Positions 37,390 to 49,457 of a stretch of 64,000 nt of DNA are shown piece by piece. The first letter of the stretch is position 1. Each line of letters starts with the position of its first letter. The translations under genes were made by a program, and so were the position numbers. This DNA is from Linepithema humile (Eukaryota > Arthropoda > Insecta > Hymenoptera > Formicidae). The stretch is taken from positions 28,052,764-28,116,763 of the forward strand of contig NC_090129.1 in NCBI RefSeq assembly GCF_040581485.1. Direction: 5' to 3'. Under the pieces are notes generated by a model. It made no database searches and was not told the DNA's origin. It was given only the letters and a program-made list of their open reading frames with translations.

Positions 37390-37408
37390 CCAATCGCATA
37401 AGACCACG
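37390..37408 (+). promoter_or_regulatory. ER stress response element (ERSE) of DNAJC3
   Basis: CCAAT at 37390-37394, exactly nine bases, then CCACG at 37404-37408: a perfect CCAAT-N9-CCACG. In vertebrates this element binds NF-Y plus ATF6/XBP1 and induces ER chaperone genes, DNAJC3 among them. It lies 134 bp before the DNAJC3 start codon, in the position expected for a proximal promoter. Confidence 0.75.
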
Positions 37409-37541
37409 ATCGCAATGGCGGCGTGGCTGGATAGTTTTGTGTTGTCGGGTGGTTAGATCGGTTTATCGGTACGACCGCCGTTGATTTTCTTATTTATAAC
37501 GTCGCACGTCGTGCTCGGTGGACCGATTATTTCCTCCAGTC

Positions 37542-39676
37542 ATGTACGGCTTCCTGTTAATGGTATTGTTGGATTTTACCCTTGATGGTACCTAACCTTT
37601 TTTATACGTTTGAACAATTGGATATAATACCCTTGTTCGCTCGCTGTGCAATTGATAACGGCTGTTTTTCTTAGTAGTCGGCAGCGTTTCTCAATTAGAG
37701 ATTAATAAACATCTGGAGCTCGGCAGGGAATTTCTGGCGAAGGGCCACTTGCAGGATGCACTATCACATTATCATGCAGCTGTCGGTATGTTGAATTCGC
37801 GCCCGGCTTAGAAAATATGTTGTTTGACAAATTCACTTGCGTATCATTGTGTCGGGACTGGCGTAGAATTCGAGAATAAACTTTCTTCCAGAGGGAGATC
37901 CAACCAACTACTTGACGTACTACAAGAGAGGCACAGTTTACTTAGCATTAGGTAAAGCTAAGTTTGCTCTCCTCGACCTTGAGAAGGTTCTGGAGTTGAA
38001 GGCAGACTTCACACCAGCAAGAGTGCAACGTGGTAACATTTTACTTAAGCAAGGCAACTTTGATAAAGCTGAAATTGATTTCCAAGATGTGGTACGTCGT
38101 GTTTCTTTACACGTGTATATCATTTTTAACGCATTCTATATGTGTAAACTGCAAGTAATTGACGCCATTTCTCTTCTTATTTCAGCTGTTTGTAGAACCA
38201 AATAACAAGGACGCCTTGTATGCCTTAGATAGATTATATCCGACTAGGGAAGATATGAAATTAGTCGATGAATATCTATATAATGGTGATCATGCATCGG
38301 CTGTGCAACAGATCACTCGAATTCTCGAAGTGTGTCCGTGGTCCTCTAGCCTTAGAGAATTTAGAGCGGAAATGCATGTTGCTCTCGGAGATTACATGAG
38401 CGCTATATCCGACATACGCTCAACTACAAAATTGTTATCTGATAATACAAAGGGATTCTTCAAGCTCTCGACATGGCTCTATCGCCTTGGGCAGGTTGAT
38501 GAGGCACTAAGGTAATTTAACTATCATTATTGTTGAAATTCTCATCGGAATGTGGCACTAATCTGGCTTAAAATTCAGGGAGATTCGGGAATGTTTGAAG
38601 CTCGATCCAGACCATAAGCAATGTTTCCCATTTTACAAGAAGATTCGGAAGATCAATAAGTTGTTGCAAGACGCGGAGACGGCATTGGAGGATACGAAGG
38701 ATTATGAGGCGTGTGTCGATTCAGGCCGTCGCGTACTGACACAAGAGCCGAATGAGCAGAACGTGCGATTTTTGGCTTTTCAATATCTTTGTAAATGTTA
38801 CGCGGCGACCTCTGAGACAACAAACGCGATCGACAATTGTCAGGAGGCGTTGAAGATCAGGAGAGAACCAGGTGCTATTTGCGACAGCGCGGAGGCGTAT
38901 CTCGCCGCGGAGATGTTTGACGATGGTAATTCGATCCTACAATTTATTACAATATAAGGTCGATGTCGAATGCAAAAATGTTCTTATTTCTTATTACAAA
39001 AGAAAACTTTATTATTACAATAAAAAAGTTATTACACTACGAAAGCAAGCGAGAGAAGAAGTAAAAACAAAAAGAGGAATGCATGCGCAGTCTCGCTTGG
39101 CATAGATCGATTTGTCGATTATACATCACAGAAAAGTAAAAGCGCGAGATTCAAACAAGACTTAACATAATTTGCATATATATGTAACTCCGAGCACGCG
39201 CGAGCCTTTCTATAATGTAACAATTGTCATGAACGAACTTTGTTTTTGCTCCAATAGCCATCAGGGAATTCAAAGATGCGTTGGAGATTGATCCGAACCT
39301 ACAAAGGGCCAAGCAGGGATTGCAAAAAGCGCAACAACGACAGAAACAGTCGGAATCGCGGGACTACTATAAAATCCTAGGTGTGCCGAGAACGGCGAAC
39401 AAGCGCGACATCATCAAAGCGTATCGGAAAGCGGCGCAGAAGTGGCATCCTGACAATTTCCAGGAGGGCGACGAGAAGAAGCGCGCGCAGAAGAAGTTCA
39501 TCGATATCGCTGCTGCCAAAGAAGTCCTCACGGACGACGAGAAGAGGGCGAAGTTCGATCAGGGCGAGGATCCGCTGGATCCGGAGTCGGGCCGGCACCA
39601 GCAAGGCTTCAATCCCTTTCAGGAGTTTCATCACTTCCACGGTTCTCCCTTCCAGTTTAAATTCCACTTCAATTAA
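37542..39676 (+). CDS. DNAJC3: DnaJ homolog subfamily C member 3 (p58IPK), ER co-chaperone
   Basis: Seven exons (37542-37587, 37675-37785, 37892-38091, 38186-38511, 38579-38925, 39258-39676; the six joins total 1449 nt, so six coding exons) give 482 aa, near the ~500 aa of fly and human proteins. It opens with a short hydrophobic signal segment (FLLMVLLDF), followed by TPR repeats (for example YYKRGTVYLALGKAKFALLD, then ARVQRGNILLKQGNFDKAEI) that bind misfolded clients. The J domain starts near residue 378 (RDYYKILGVP) with the HPD motif at 407-409, which stimulates the BiP ATPase. The tail ends FQFKFHFN. Known role: ER lumen co-chaperone of the unfolded protein response. The ERSE upstream agrees with this. 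Intact, with GT-AG introns throughout. Confidence 0.95.
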
Positions 39677-40656
39677 GCGCGTCGCGCGACTCGCGATAGA
39701 GCAATTACCATTCTTGGATCTTAAACGCTTCGGACGCGACGGCATCTTCACTTCATCTTAGCCCGAATTTGATTTCGCTACCTCGTCGGTGGAGACCGCG
39801 CGTGTTTAATTCTGCTAGATGAATTCGGGAGATTTTTTCGTATATATGCGAAGTTATTGACGAAATTGGCAAGTGCAGACCCAGTGGCCATTTCGCGACA
39901 CGCCGGGCAACGCGATTTGTCTCGGCGTGTGTATAAGATGCGAAGATAGATTTTGATTGCCCGCTAGTTCTCGTTCACTGCGAAAGATATAATATACAGT
40001 ACTCTAGTACATGCATACAGACTGAAAACTGAATATCATCTATTTCGATTCACGTAAACGTTCATCACGTGTAATATATTATTGTCGCACACTATCGATA
40101 TCGTACACCGCTGTTAATAACAAGTCGACTGTTCCACGTGCTGCAGTACAAACGGAAAGGGATGTACAGTGATCACACACTGCCACTGATCGCTTTTCAG
40201 GGGGCATTCATTTTGTAGCTCGAGAACAATTGCGACAATTAGATAACTCGAATAACTTCGGAGAAACGTTATGCGTTTATCGGGTACGAATATAATTCAG
40301 TCGGTATTTATATCGTTGTCATATTCGCGCGTGGTATTCGTACTCGGTAATGTCCTAAAGTCTACATGATATGTAGGATAATGCTGTGCGCTTGTCATGT
40401 CTGCATGAGTGTGAGTCGGACCTTCATACGTGTAAATACTGTATCTCTCTGATATTTGTTTAAAAATATATTTGAATAATTTATACAGATACACACACGA
40501 AGGCGTTATATTAATGTATAAATAGAACGGAAGTTCTCTTCAATAATAATAATGTAACAAACTGTTGTGCGCTCAGGCATCATTTTCAAATCACTTTTCA
40601 GCATCTCTCCATTGTCACGCATGTAGTCTTCATTTTTTTCTTCTCCTTATTCGCAT
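39677..40656. other. region between convergent DNAJC3 and DRC9
   Basis: Holds the 3' UTRs of two genes that end towards each other. No third gene seen. I found no clear AATAAA for either transcript within the first 500 bp. Confidence 0.5.
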
Positions 40657-42676
40657 TTAAGCACTCTTTTTCGCCTTCTTGCTCTGCTTTTTCCGCCTTT
40701 TCCGCTTTTTCCGTTTCCACAAGTTCTTGTATTTTCCCAGTTGATGCCTCACCATGTGACCTCGCCATACCGATTGGATAATAGTCGCAGCTTTATTCAG
40801 CTTCTCATGATGCTTCGCTTCTTCTTCCAATCTTTTGCTCTCGTCGATGAACTCTTCTCGCTTCTTTTTCAACGCGCGCATTTTCTCGATATCTGATCTT
40901 TGGTCTTCTATTAGCATCTTGAGCGAAACGCAATGAATTATTTAGGAGCTATTTTGAAGATACGCTTATCATTTATATTGTGCTGCATTAAATATATTGT
41001 CGTATGCAAATAATTTCTCCTTATCTGTCGTATTTTGCATTTCATCTTCTATTATTTTTTACTATATATTAAGACTCGAGTATACCCTTAAATCATCGAT
41101 TTCCTGCTGCCGGTTTCCAATTTCCTCGTTATATTTCTTCGTCCACGCAATTAGCTGCTTTTCTTTCTCTTTGACATCTGCTTCTAAGTAGTTGCTTACT
41201 TCCGCCGAGTTAACTTGCTCTTCGTTATATTCTCTTGAATAATCACTCAATCTGTTTAGCATATCTTTCTTTTGTAGGTGCAGTTTGAGTTCTTGTTGCT
41301 CCAATCTGGCTTTAGCCCATTTTTCCGCATAGCCTAAGCGTTTGAAATTGATATTAGAATACCGAAGAATGCGGTTATGTTATTTGTATAAATCATACGT
41401 TACCTAGTTTTCCGCTATTTAAGAATATCGTGTGGTCTACTTGCGCATTGCTCTCCTGCGCGAGTTTTATCGTCCTTGTTCTGTCATCCTCGTTTACTTT
41501 TTTGTCGGATTCCAGCAACTCTCGGAGTTGTTCAGCTTCGCTATGCCATATCTGGGCGCTCTCTTCGAGATTACATTCGTCTTCTTGTTTTTTCACGATA
41601 TTATGGACTTCTTCGAGCAAGCTGTCGAATCTTCTGTTATCCTTTACGTCGCGAAGGACTCTCTCAAGGACTTTATATACATAGTATCTAAATATAAAAT
41701 TTATCGAGACGAGGATGTAAATCAGAAACGTTTGATGCATGTTTTCGGCTTGAGAAATTTAATTTAATTTAATTTTTATTTAGAAAAGTTAGATACATCA
41801 AGATAATATTTTTATGAAACATTTGATATAAAGAAAAAATATTTTAGAATAAATTTTATCAAATTTTTGTAGTATCACAATATTTTTGAGAATAATCTGC
41901 AAAAAGTGTTGAAATTCTTTCTGTAGAATTTAAAGAATTGATGAGAGGGATTTTGAAGCATGCATTTTTGCGCACCTGTCCCTCTGCAGCTTTTCAGCTG
42001 CGGTGGGTACAATCGGTGGCAGACCCATGTCTTCTCTGAAGATCGTTCTAGGTTCATCGGGCATCCCATACATCTCGTCGATCGTCTTAAACGTCTCGTC
42101 CCAGCGTGGATCAACGTCGGCCGGTATCATGAATTCGATCGTGGCGAGCTGATCTAAGCACTCTTCAAGTACGCACGACATAGCTGCCGCTTCCAACGGC
42201 GTGAACGGGTCGACCTGCGGAATTTTCTTCCGCATATTCTGCATCCCGATGCCTTCCGAGTCTTCTATTTTCGAAGATGATGTGTTCAACGGCGATTTTG
42301 AACGTTCCGAGGACGGCCTGGATTTATTCTGATTATAACGATTGAATAATGAATATTATCGGCACAATAATATTGGAATTATTTAAAAATGAAAATCTAA
42401 AGTTAAATAAATTTTAAAGGGGAAAAATTGCACCACTGATACGTTAATATGTGTAGTTTTTTATATTTAAGAGATTTAAAAAATTACTTTTTTTTTATTA
42501 TGTTAAGATATCAATAGCGAAATCTTTTCAGTACTATTCTATCGCGAAAAACAGTTTTTTGCAAGTGATAAAATTATTATTTTCAACAGTTTAGTATATT
42601 TACGCTATTTGTCTTGTTTATTATGATTCTGTATTTTTACCTTAGGGCGTAGTTCGTGTAGCTGTGTTTGATACAT
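40657..42676 (-). CDS. IQCG: dynein regulatory complex protein 9 (IQ domain-containing protein G)
   Basis: Five exons on the minus strand (42676-42641, 42328-41976, 41687-41404, 41333-41086, 40917-40657) join in phase to 393 aa. Residues ~150-350 are coiled coil (for example VLRDVKDNRRFDSLLEEVHN, and KEKEKQLIAWTKKYNEE). An IQ motif for calmodulin (AATIIQSVWRGHMVRHQL, 350-367) is followed by a very basic tail of Lys/Arg. This order matches DRC9/IQCG, part of the nexin-dynein regulatory complex of motile axonemes. In insects that means sperm flagella and sensory cilia. Human IQCG is 443 aa, so the N-terminus here is somewhat short. I chose the ATG at 42676 because only this frame (MYQTQLHELRPK) enters exon 2 in phase. 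An overlapping frame upstream is described separately. Confidence 0.85.
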
Positions 42677-43136
42677 TGGATGCGTTTTGCGAGAAAAATA
42701 TGTTGCTTTTAGTAATTGCACCTTTGCGCTGCTTTAGTTTTATGGATTTTTCGTCTTTCAATATTGACGGAAGAGTCTCGGAAAGAGAATTTTTCTTATT
42801 TGATTTCTTCGTATTTCTTCGTATATTTTTCTAAAAATGCACATTTATTTTGATCAAGGTAATTGGAAATCTAATTATTTTACTGTGACACTTCTAAAAT
42901 TAATTGAAATCAGAAATCTCATTGTGATTACATTATCTTACTTTATTGTCTCTAATACTCAGCTTAGAAATTTTATATCCAGCTAAATTTTTCATAAACG
43001 TGTCGGTAGTCTGCTTCAGCGTGTTCTTAACAGTGTGCTCATTCAATGATGCGTCATCAATAAGAATTAAATTTCTACGAGCTTGTTGAGAGAGAGAGAG
43101 AGAGAAAAGGAATTGATGATAGTCTGTCGAGCGCAA
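42642..43136 (-). other. spliced open frame ending over the DRC9 start codon
   Basis: Minus-strand 42830-42642 is open for 62 codons (KNIRRNTKKSNKKNSLSETL...) after an AG acceptor. It ends in TAA one base before the DRC9 exon 1 donor, overlapping the DRC9 start in another frame. Upstream, a second open stretch (to about 43080, possibly 43136, ending ...KLSIRDNK at a GTAAGA donor, 42942/42941) joins it in phase 0. The start is hidden behind a (CT)n tract at ~43088-43103. It may be a separate small lysine-rich protein on a shared transcript, or a 5' UTR that happens to be open. I recognise no family. Confidence 0.3.
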
Positions 43137-43314
43137 TGTCTCTTTGGAATGAGTCTGTTTTATTTATCATTATATTGAATTTTTCTAAAATGGCATTTAG
43201 ATTCGTTTTACGTGAAACGGTAGCTAAATGAATCAGTAAACAAATTACAGAAAAGAGCAAAACTGATTAATACAAGTAATCTAACCGTATTTACAAACCT
43301 TGCAGTTTATTTCC

Positions 43315-43416
43315 TTATTTCTTTTCATCAATCAATACATTCGCCAGAAATATGCAAAGTGTGAGTGCGCAAAATATTGGCACTGAAATCTTCGGTTTAA
43401 TCTCATCCCAAGTCAT
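43315..43416 (-). CDS. 33-aa ORF with one membrane segment (unrecognised)
   Basis: ATG at 43416 to TAA at 43315 encodes a 33-residue peptide. It has a charged N-terminus (MTWDEIKPK), an uninterrupted hydrophobic helix (ISVPIFCALTLCIFLANVLI) and a charged end (DEKK). That is the layout of single-pass microproteins. There is an A at -3. A GT donor (CTGCAAG|GTTTGT) follows the stop, so the ORF could lie in a leader exon of the DRC9 transcript. No known family is recalled. It could be chance in AT-rich DNA. Confidence 0.3.
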   Translation of the reverse strand: MTWDEIKPKISVPIFCALTLCIFLANVLIDEKK

Positions 43417-44837
43417 ATTGCTGAATTTTTGCTGTCAAATTCACAAACATTTAAAAGTCGAATCCTAAACAAAAAAAGATCGGATGCTACAAAAAATTAC
43501 TTTAGTTACGCAATTCAATTTCATTGAATATGCACTTTTCGAAAAAAATCAGTTAAAAACTGCAATTAAATACTAGTTTAGATTATATTCTTTCTGATGT
43601 GATTTTTAAAATGAGGTTTTCTTAGAATCGCATTACATATTGTATTGAAAATAAAGATATATTTAATATAAATCATAGTATACATATTTCGTTTAGTGAT
43701 ACACAAAATAAATATATGTTTTATAGGAATCATCAGTAGCTGACTGAAATGTTTAATATTTCTGAACACACAGTTATCTTAACAACTATATTTTAACAAC
43801 ATGCATATAAATTTTATACTTTTGTAGAATATGACACAAATAATATCATTTTCTTTTTATAATAACATGCTTAAATTTTGACAAAAGATTTATTTTTAAT
43901 GTACACGCTACAAAATAAAGCGTTAGAATTTTGAAGGCTAATAATCTAAGTTGCTATTTAATTAAATAAATAACAATTTAGTATTATTGTAGCAAGCAAT
44001 ATCGACATAACAGATGAAAAAAGGCTTCGATTTTTAAAAAATTCAATTTATACGAACACTGATTAAAAAATAACATCGCACGCGTGTGTTTGTACTTATT
44101 TATGTAGATTTTTTATGTCATATTCATAAATTTATTACGCTAAATTCTAAATTTATATGCATTAATGATAAATATATTCTGTTTGCAAAAATAAATTGAG
44201 TATTAACATGAGCCACGGTCGACGTGATTCTCTTTAACATTTGTATTTGAATTCAGTTGCGCAAAAACACATTATATATATATATATATATATTTTTATT
44301 TCTCATCTAATCTATCTTTCTCCCATCTAATTATATACTAAAAATAAACTCTATAGTAATAATTAATTCTTAACATATCTGTAATGAGAGTTTTATACTC
44401 GATAATACTTTGCATAGCTGCTTGACTTTGTTTCCTATTTTATGCATTTTACTCGCTAGAACGTATCACTTCATTTTCCATAATATCGCTATTGTCATGG
44501 TAATATTGATAACGTAAGAGACTTCGTGATCTATACGCTTGTCCGTTTTACCGCGTTTACATACATTACATTTCAATGCAAATTAGATGTAACTACGCGC
44601 GGTTGACTAAAGCGCATTAACGTTCATCAATATAGATTTACATTGTATGTACACGTATAATGTGTTACATATCTAATAAGAAGGCGGAAGTATTATACGC
44701 GGATCTAATCATCTTCTATAATGCCGTTGATCTCTCGATCGAAAATTATCTATTATGTGGATTTCTATTATACGCTCTACAAGCGCTTGCTACTCGCTGG
44801 ACGACGAATATATTTACTTCGACAAGTGTCAACGTTT
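43417..44837. other. AT-rich stretch between DRC9 and the NT5DC gene
   Basis: No gene beyond the possible DRC9 upstream exons. It contains an (AT)n run near 44274-44292 and the X-box-like site. The last part is probably the 3' UTR of the minus-strand NT5DC gene. Confidence 0.5.
44491..44504. promoter_or_regulatory. possible RFX X-box
   Basis: ATTGTCATGGTAAT fits the X-box pattern RYYNYY-(N2)-RRNRAC at all defined positions but the last. RFX factors drive cilia genes, and DRC9 is one. The distance to the DRC9 start codon is 1.8 kb, but its first exon may lie upstream. It also lies 334 bp beyond the NT5DC stop codon. Confidence 0.3.
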
Positions 44838-47800
44838 TTACACGAAGTAGCTAGTGTACTCGTGAGGCATCACACCCCTCCTAGGATAAAAGGTATGGCT
44901 CGTGGAGTATTCCAAGAGATTCGTGATTGAGCTCATGTAGATGTCGGCAAATCTGAACAGTCTTCTCGAGAAATAAGTCGGGTTGTGATATGTTCTGAAT
45001 ACTGAGCCGAATTGTTTGTTAAAGACAGATTTGATCTCGTTTCGTAGTTGGTCCCGTTCCCTCATCCATTCGTCCAGCTCCTCCTGCACCTGCGGCCCCT
45101 CGTAATCCTGATGCTCCTCGATGACGCCGGTCAGCATCTGAAGCCAGTTCGCGTTCTCCTTGAACTTCGGATCGTTCAACGTTTCGATCTCGTGCTGCAA
45201 CATAGCGTGCAATTTTTTTCCGGCAATCAGTTGATTTCAACAGTGTGAAAGAAAAACTAGAAAAAAGCTGTAAAAAAACTAAAGCACGGGTGTCGGCGCG
45301 TGTAAAAAATTTCTATTGCAAATCAATATACAGAATAGTGATAGAAACGTTCCAGTTCCATTTTTCGGCTCTTCAATCTGGTAGGATTGTAATAGTGATC
45401 GCGCGTAAACAACGTGCGGCAGACAAATATTTTATTCGCGCTTACGCGCGAACACTGTTACCGATTACGAGATTGAAGAGGGCTCAAAAATTGAGCCGAA
45501 ACATTTCAATACCCGCACTACTCTGTATTGATTCGCAATATAATTTTTTTGCGCTTTGACACCCACCTTTTTTTCTATTAGAATGAATTTCAGTGGGTCT
45601 CGGCATTTCTTTTTCGCGGAAAATTAAATTTCTCCCGAAAATAATTGATTTCACTCACCGTGAGTTCCTTGATTATCGCTCCGGTTCGCCAGCCGTGTTC
45701 CAGAGTCACATCTGCCAAGTCGCTGTACGGATGATCGCCAAAGTACAGCACTTGATGCCCTCGCCATCCGGTCATGTCCTGAAGTTGCTTGACTGTTCCC
45801 TAAGGCGCAGTTTGCGATTGTCATAATATTTTGCGAATATGTAATTTGTACGGGAAGCAGAGACTCACTTCAAGATATATGACGCCCTGGTTGAGCTTCG
45901 TGACTCGGTCCCACAATTGCGTTTGATTAGCTTCGTCGTAAATTCTCAAGGGGCGCGATTCTTCGGTGAAGAATCTTGGTTTTCTCGCTTGAACGATCAC
46001 CACGTCGAAGTAATCCTTCCAATTGTCGCCGACCAAAAATCGCATACCCCTGTCACTGCAAAGGCGTAGAGAATTTGTTAGTTATTTGTGTAAAATTGTC
46101 TTATTATATCATATAAGTTAACAAAATTGTAATATCATACGTATGAAAATAATAGATCCAAATTAAAATTGTTAATACTTGAACTCGTACACGAAATGGA
46201 AAGGACTGTTTGTGACCAGGAACATCTTCTTGCCAGCATTTCGAAGCCGATCGAAAAATCTTCTCAAGTCTTTATTTTGCTCCAGATATTCACACACATT
46301 TTCTACTACTAATTGATGCATTATAGGGTGGCAGCTTTGAACGGAATTCTAGATACCGTATAAAATTTATTACAGTTAGCAGGATTATGTAGGTGATATT
46401 TCGATTATCAAAAGTTTACCTTAACGTCCCTGAACAGTATTTCCGGATGATAATCTATGTGATTCCGTAGAAAATATTCCGTTACGTTGCATAACAGAGA
46501 CATTTCCGGTACCGAAAATAGATCAGCTAATTGAACCATTTTCGTACGATGTAAAGCATCCTTAAATAAAAAAAAAGATTTTTAGAATCTTTCAAAATAT
46601 TTTTATACAAATGTGAAAATATACTTACCTTCTATAAATCGTGCATATCAAAATGATCCATCATCAAAAACACACATGTCGATACATACAAACAGAGAAG
46701 ATTAAACATTTAACACATTAAAACTGTTTTTTTTTTGTATGTAAATGAAGATATAAATTGTAATCGACAAGAAATATTATTGTTTTTTTTTGCAAAGAGA
46801 AAGGATACAGAAAGAATAATTTTCTTGACAAAAAAGTAAGGTTTTGTTAACTCATGGAAGAAATTCTTCTGTATATTATATAGAGAATATACAGAAACAT
46901 TGCAGAGTTTTATTCCAATAGTTTAAAAACTTTTGATTCTCAGCAAACTTTGAACAAACCATGCACTGTTTTTGTTAAAGAAGGAGAAATGTGTGTCGCA
47001 CAGTTCCGTGTCTCTTTTGTATACACTTACTTGACATCGTCGTTGCTCTTTTATCTCGTATTTTTTATCTTAGACAATAAACTTACGTGAGAGTGTTTAT
47101 GGGGTGCCTCTACGTAAGCTATCGGTATTATCCTATTTTTGTAAATTCGAAGAACTTCTTCGTCGGGCACGGGATGCAAACCACGATAAACGGCGCCCAA
47201 TTGAATTTGCAGGAAGCTGTCGAGCTTCAGCAGGAGACCCTTTTCGATGTCGTAATGGAGGCCGCGGACAGCGAAATTTTCTCTGTACTCCAGATCGGCG
47301 ATTCCCTCCGGGTACTGCAGGAACAATTAAACGAGTTTCAGCGAAGTTCAAGATGGAAATTCTAATCGGCTGTAATTGTCTTTTGATTTCGGCACAAAGT
47401 TTGAGTTGTTATCCTTTGACGTAAAGGCAAGTTCACGAAGTTCCGCGTACTTTCACTTTTAATCTTCTTAACTTTCTCATTTTTTGATAAAATAGAATCT
47501 TGTGCAATAGTAATTTTCTTAAATGTCGTAAATGCTAGAGATAATATTTTGCAAAGAATATTCCTCTTCGTATTAAATGCATTTGACGCAAATAGTTTTA
47601 ATCATTTTTTTTACTAAGTTTGATTGAAAATAAGAGACACTTGAAACGGTAACAAAATGAGTGTTATATTTATTTGATTAATAAACAAGTTTATGACAAA
47701 TATATCGTAGATAAAGACCTTATATTTCTTTATAAGCATATCACGTCCCAGACTGTAAAGCAAATAATCCATGGACGGCTTGTAGCACGCCAGCGTGTAA

Positions 47801-49457
47801 TCATAATCGAATCCGTACACTTGGACTTCCTTTAAGTCAAGCTCGTTGCAGGCAAACACACCCTTGGGATTTACATCTTGCGGAAGTTTCTTTGCTAAAA
47901 TTGCAATGATAAAAATTAGCTCCGACGCAAAATCACCGTTCTATATAGCTTTCGAAAGGTTTGATTTCTTATTTAAACCGTGTACCGAAAAAAATCCGAA
48001 ATAAAAGAATCTGATCTAATAATGTGATAAAAAAGATAACTTTTTGCGCGCCTCTAAAATTGGATCTCTCTCTCTCCAAATGTATCGTTCGCACGCGATT
48101 TTAATTTCAGTCAACAATGAGCTAAAGTTCTCAATTGGAACGACGTGGAATACGGTTATTACTCCTTCGGACCTAACCGGCGATCAATTTGTGCGATGCT
48201 CTCGTTTCATTCTATAGAGACGCGATACGAGCTGATTTTCACTGTCCTAGATTTTTCTGCCTATATTCGTCTCCTCTTTTGTCGTGCCGTGAGAGACCGA
48301 TCTCCGATCTAAATCTAATCCATTTGTGCTCCTTTTATGCCACTTTTCGGCGCCGTCGCGAATTAATTATCCAATTAAGGTGTATGAATATCAGATGAGT
48401 TGCAGAAAAGGTCGCGAGCCTTATAAATCATTTATATGGTTTTTCTATTTGTTTGTTCGAATGACTTGCTTGATAATGTATTGGCATTAAAGCAGATTTT
48501 TTTTTTAATCATGACTTATACAGTGCGGATCGTGAAAAGAATTAATTTCGTTTTAAATTTTGAAAGGCTACGTATTTTTTTTTTGTGATAAATTTATGTA
48601 GAAATGTGCATCGACCTATTTTTTTTTAAGCAATACTTTCTGTTTCTTCAATCGATTTACAACTTGGCGAATTTACGAGTGTAAATATTTATATAATTCG
48701 TTAATTATAAATGCAAGAAAATGCGCATTTTTAATTTCAGCTATTTGTATTTTAAATTTTATCGCCAAAAGATTATTTACGATAAAAGGGAAAGTGAATC
48801 GGCAACATTTAACCTCTTTCAAAGGTGTATAAAAAATAAGAAAAGCTTAATCGCTGCTAATAGTTTTCCTTTCGAATATACGTTCGAATATTCGGCGGTA
48901 CGCTCGGTAATTTCACCGCTGAATACGTAATCATAAATCTCTTTTGCACATGAAAAATTCACTTTGAAGCTTAATTAAATCTCGTCCCTGCCCTTCTAAA
49001 GATGCGTAACGGCATGTCTCCCCCTCGAGGGATAATCAGCCCGCGTGCCAATAACAATAATCTCCCCGCGCAAAATATATATGCGCGTCGTGTCAAGGTC
49101 GCGCGCGCGTACACTATCGATATATCGAACGAGCCGGCGCATGCGCGGCGCGCGTTAGCGCGCGAGACGGAGACACGTGAGTCGCGCGGGACTCGTGCGA
49201 GCGAGAGAGACGGACGTAGATCGAACAGCGCGTTGGCATGGCCGCGACTGCAGACGACGGCACTCACACTTGCACTTCTCGTGCATTTTCAGGTAATTCT
49301 CACGCATAACCTCGCGCGACACTTGACCGCGATTGAGGGCGCGGTCGCCCACCGTGCGTCTCGGCGCCTCATGCGGCCCGATGATTCGAAGTAGACATGC
49401 GAACGGCGAAGTCTCCGCGACGCGGCACGATGCTGCGACGGTTCTCGCATGCAGCAT
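44838..49457 (-). CDS. 5'-nucleotidase domain-containing protein (NT5DC2/3 type, HAD family)
   Basis: Eight exons on the minus strand: 49457-49268, 47894-47719, 47314-47087, 46560-46420, 46348-46179, 46055-45869, 45799-45659, 45194-44838. They join in phase to 529 aa (human NT5DC3 548, NT5DC2 520). HAD motifs are visible: I FDYDYT (D93, D95), II VTNS (290-293), the Lys loop ARKPRFF, and GDHPYSD (385-391). The C-terminus ends NPTYFSRRLFRFADIYMSS...SHTFYPRRG, characteristic of NT5DC2/3. The first exon, far upstream in a CpG-rich patch, was found because its GTGAGT donor leaves phase 1, which fits exon 2. It encodes an Arg-rich, acid-poor leader (MLHARTVAASCRV), like a mitochondrial presequence. 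The exon 2 donor (AAG|GTCTTT) is weak. Family members are predicted phosphatases whose substrates are poorly known. Confidence 0.88.
45288..45564. mobile_element. foldback MITE in an NT5DC intron, 277 bp
   Basis: The ends GGGTGTC...(C/A)GCGC and GCGC...GACACCC are inverted. Inside, ATTGCAAATCAATA, TTTCGGCTC, CTTCAATCT and CGCGCGTAA recur as reverse complements in the same order on the right side, so almost the whole element folds back on itself. It sits within the intron between 45194 and 45659. No transposase frame and no clear target duplication is visible. Confidence 0.6.
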
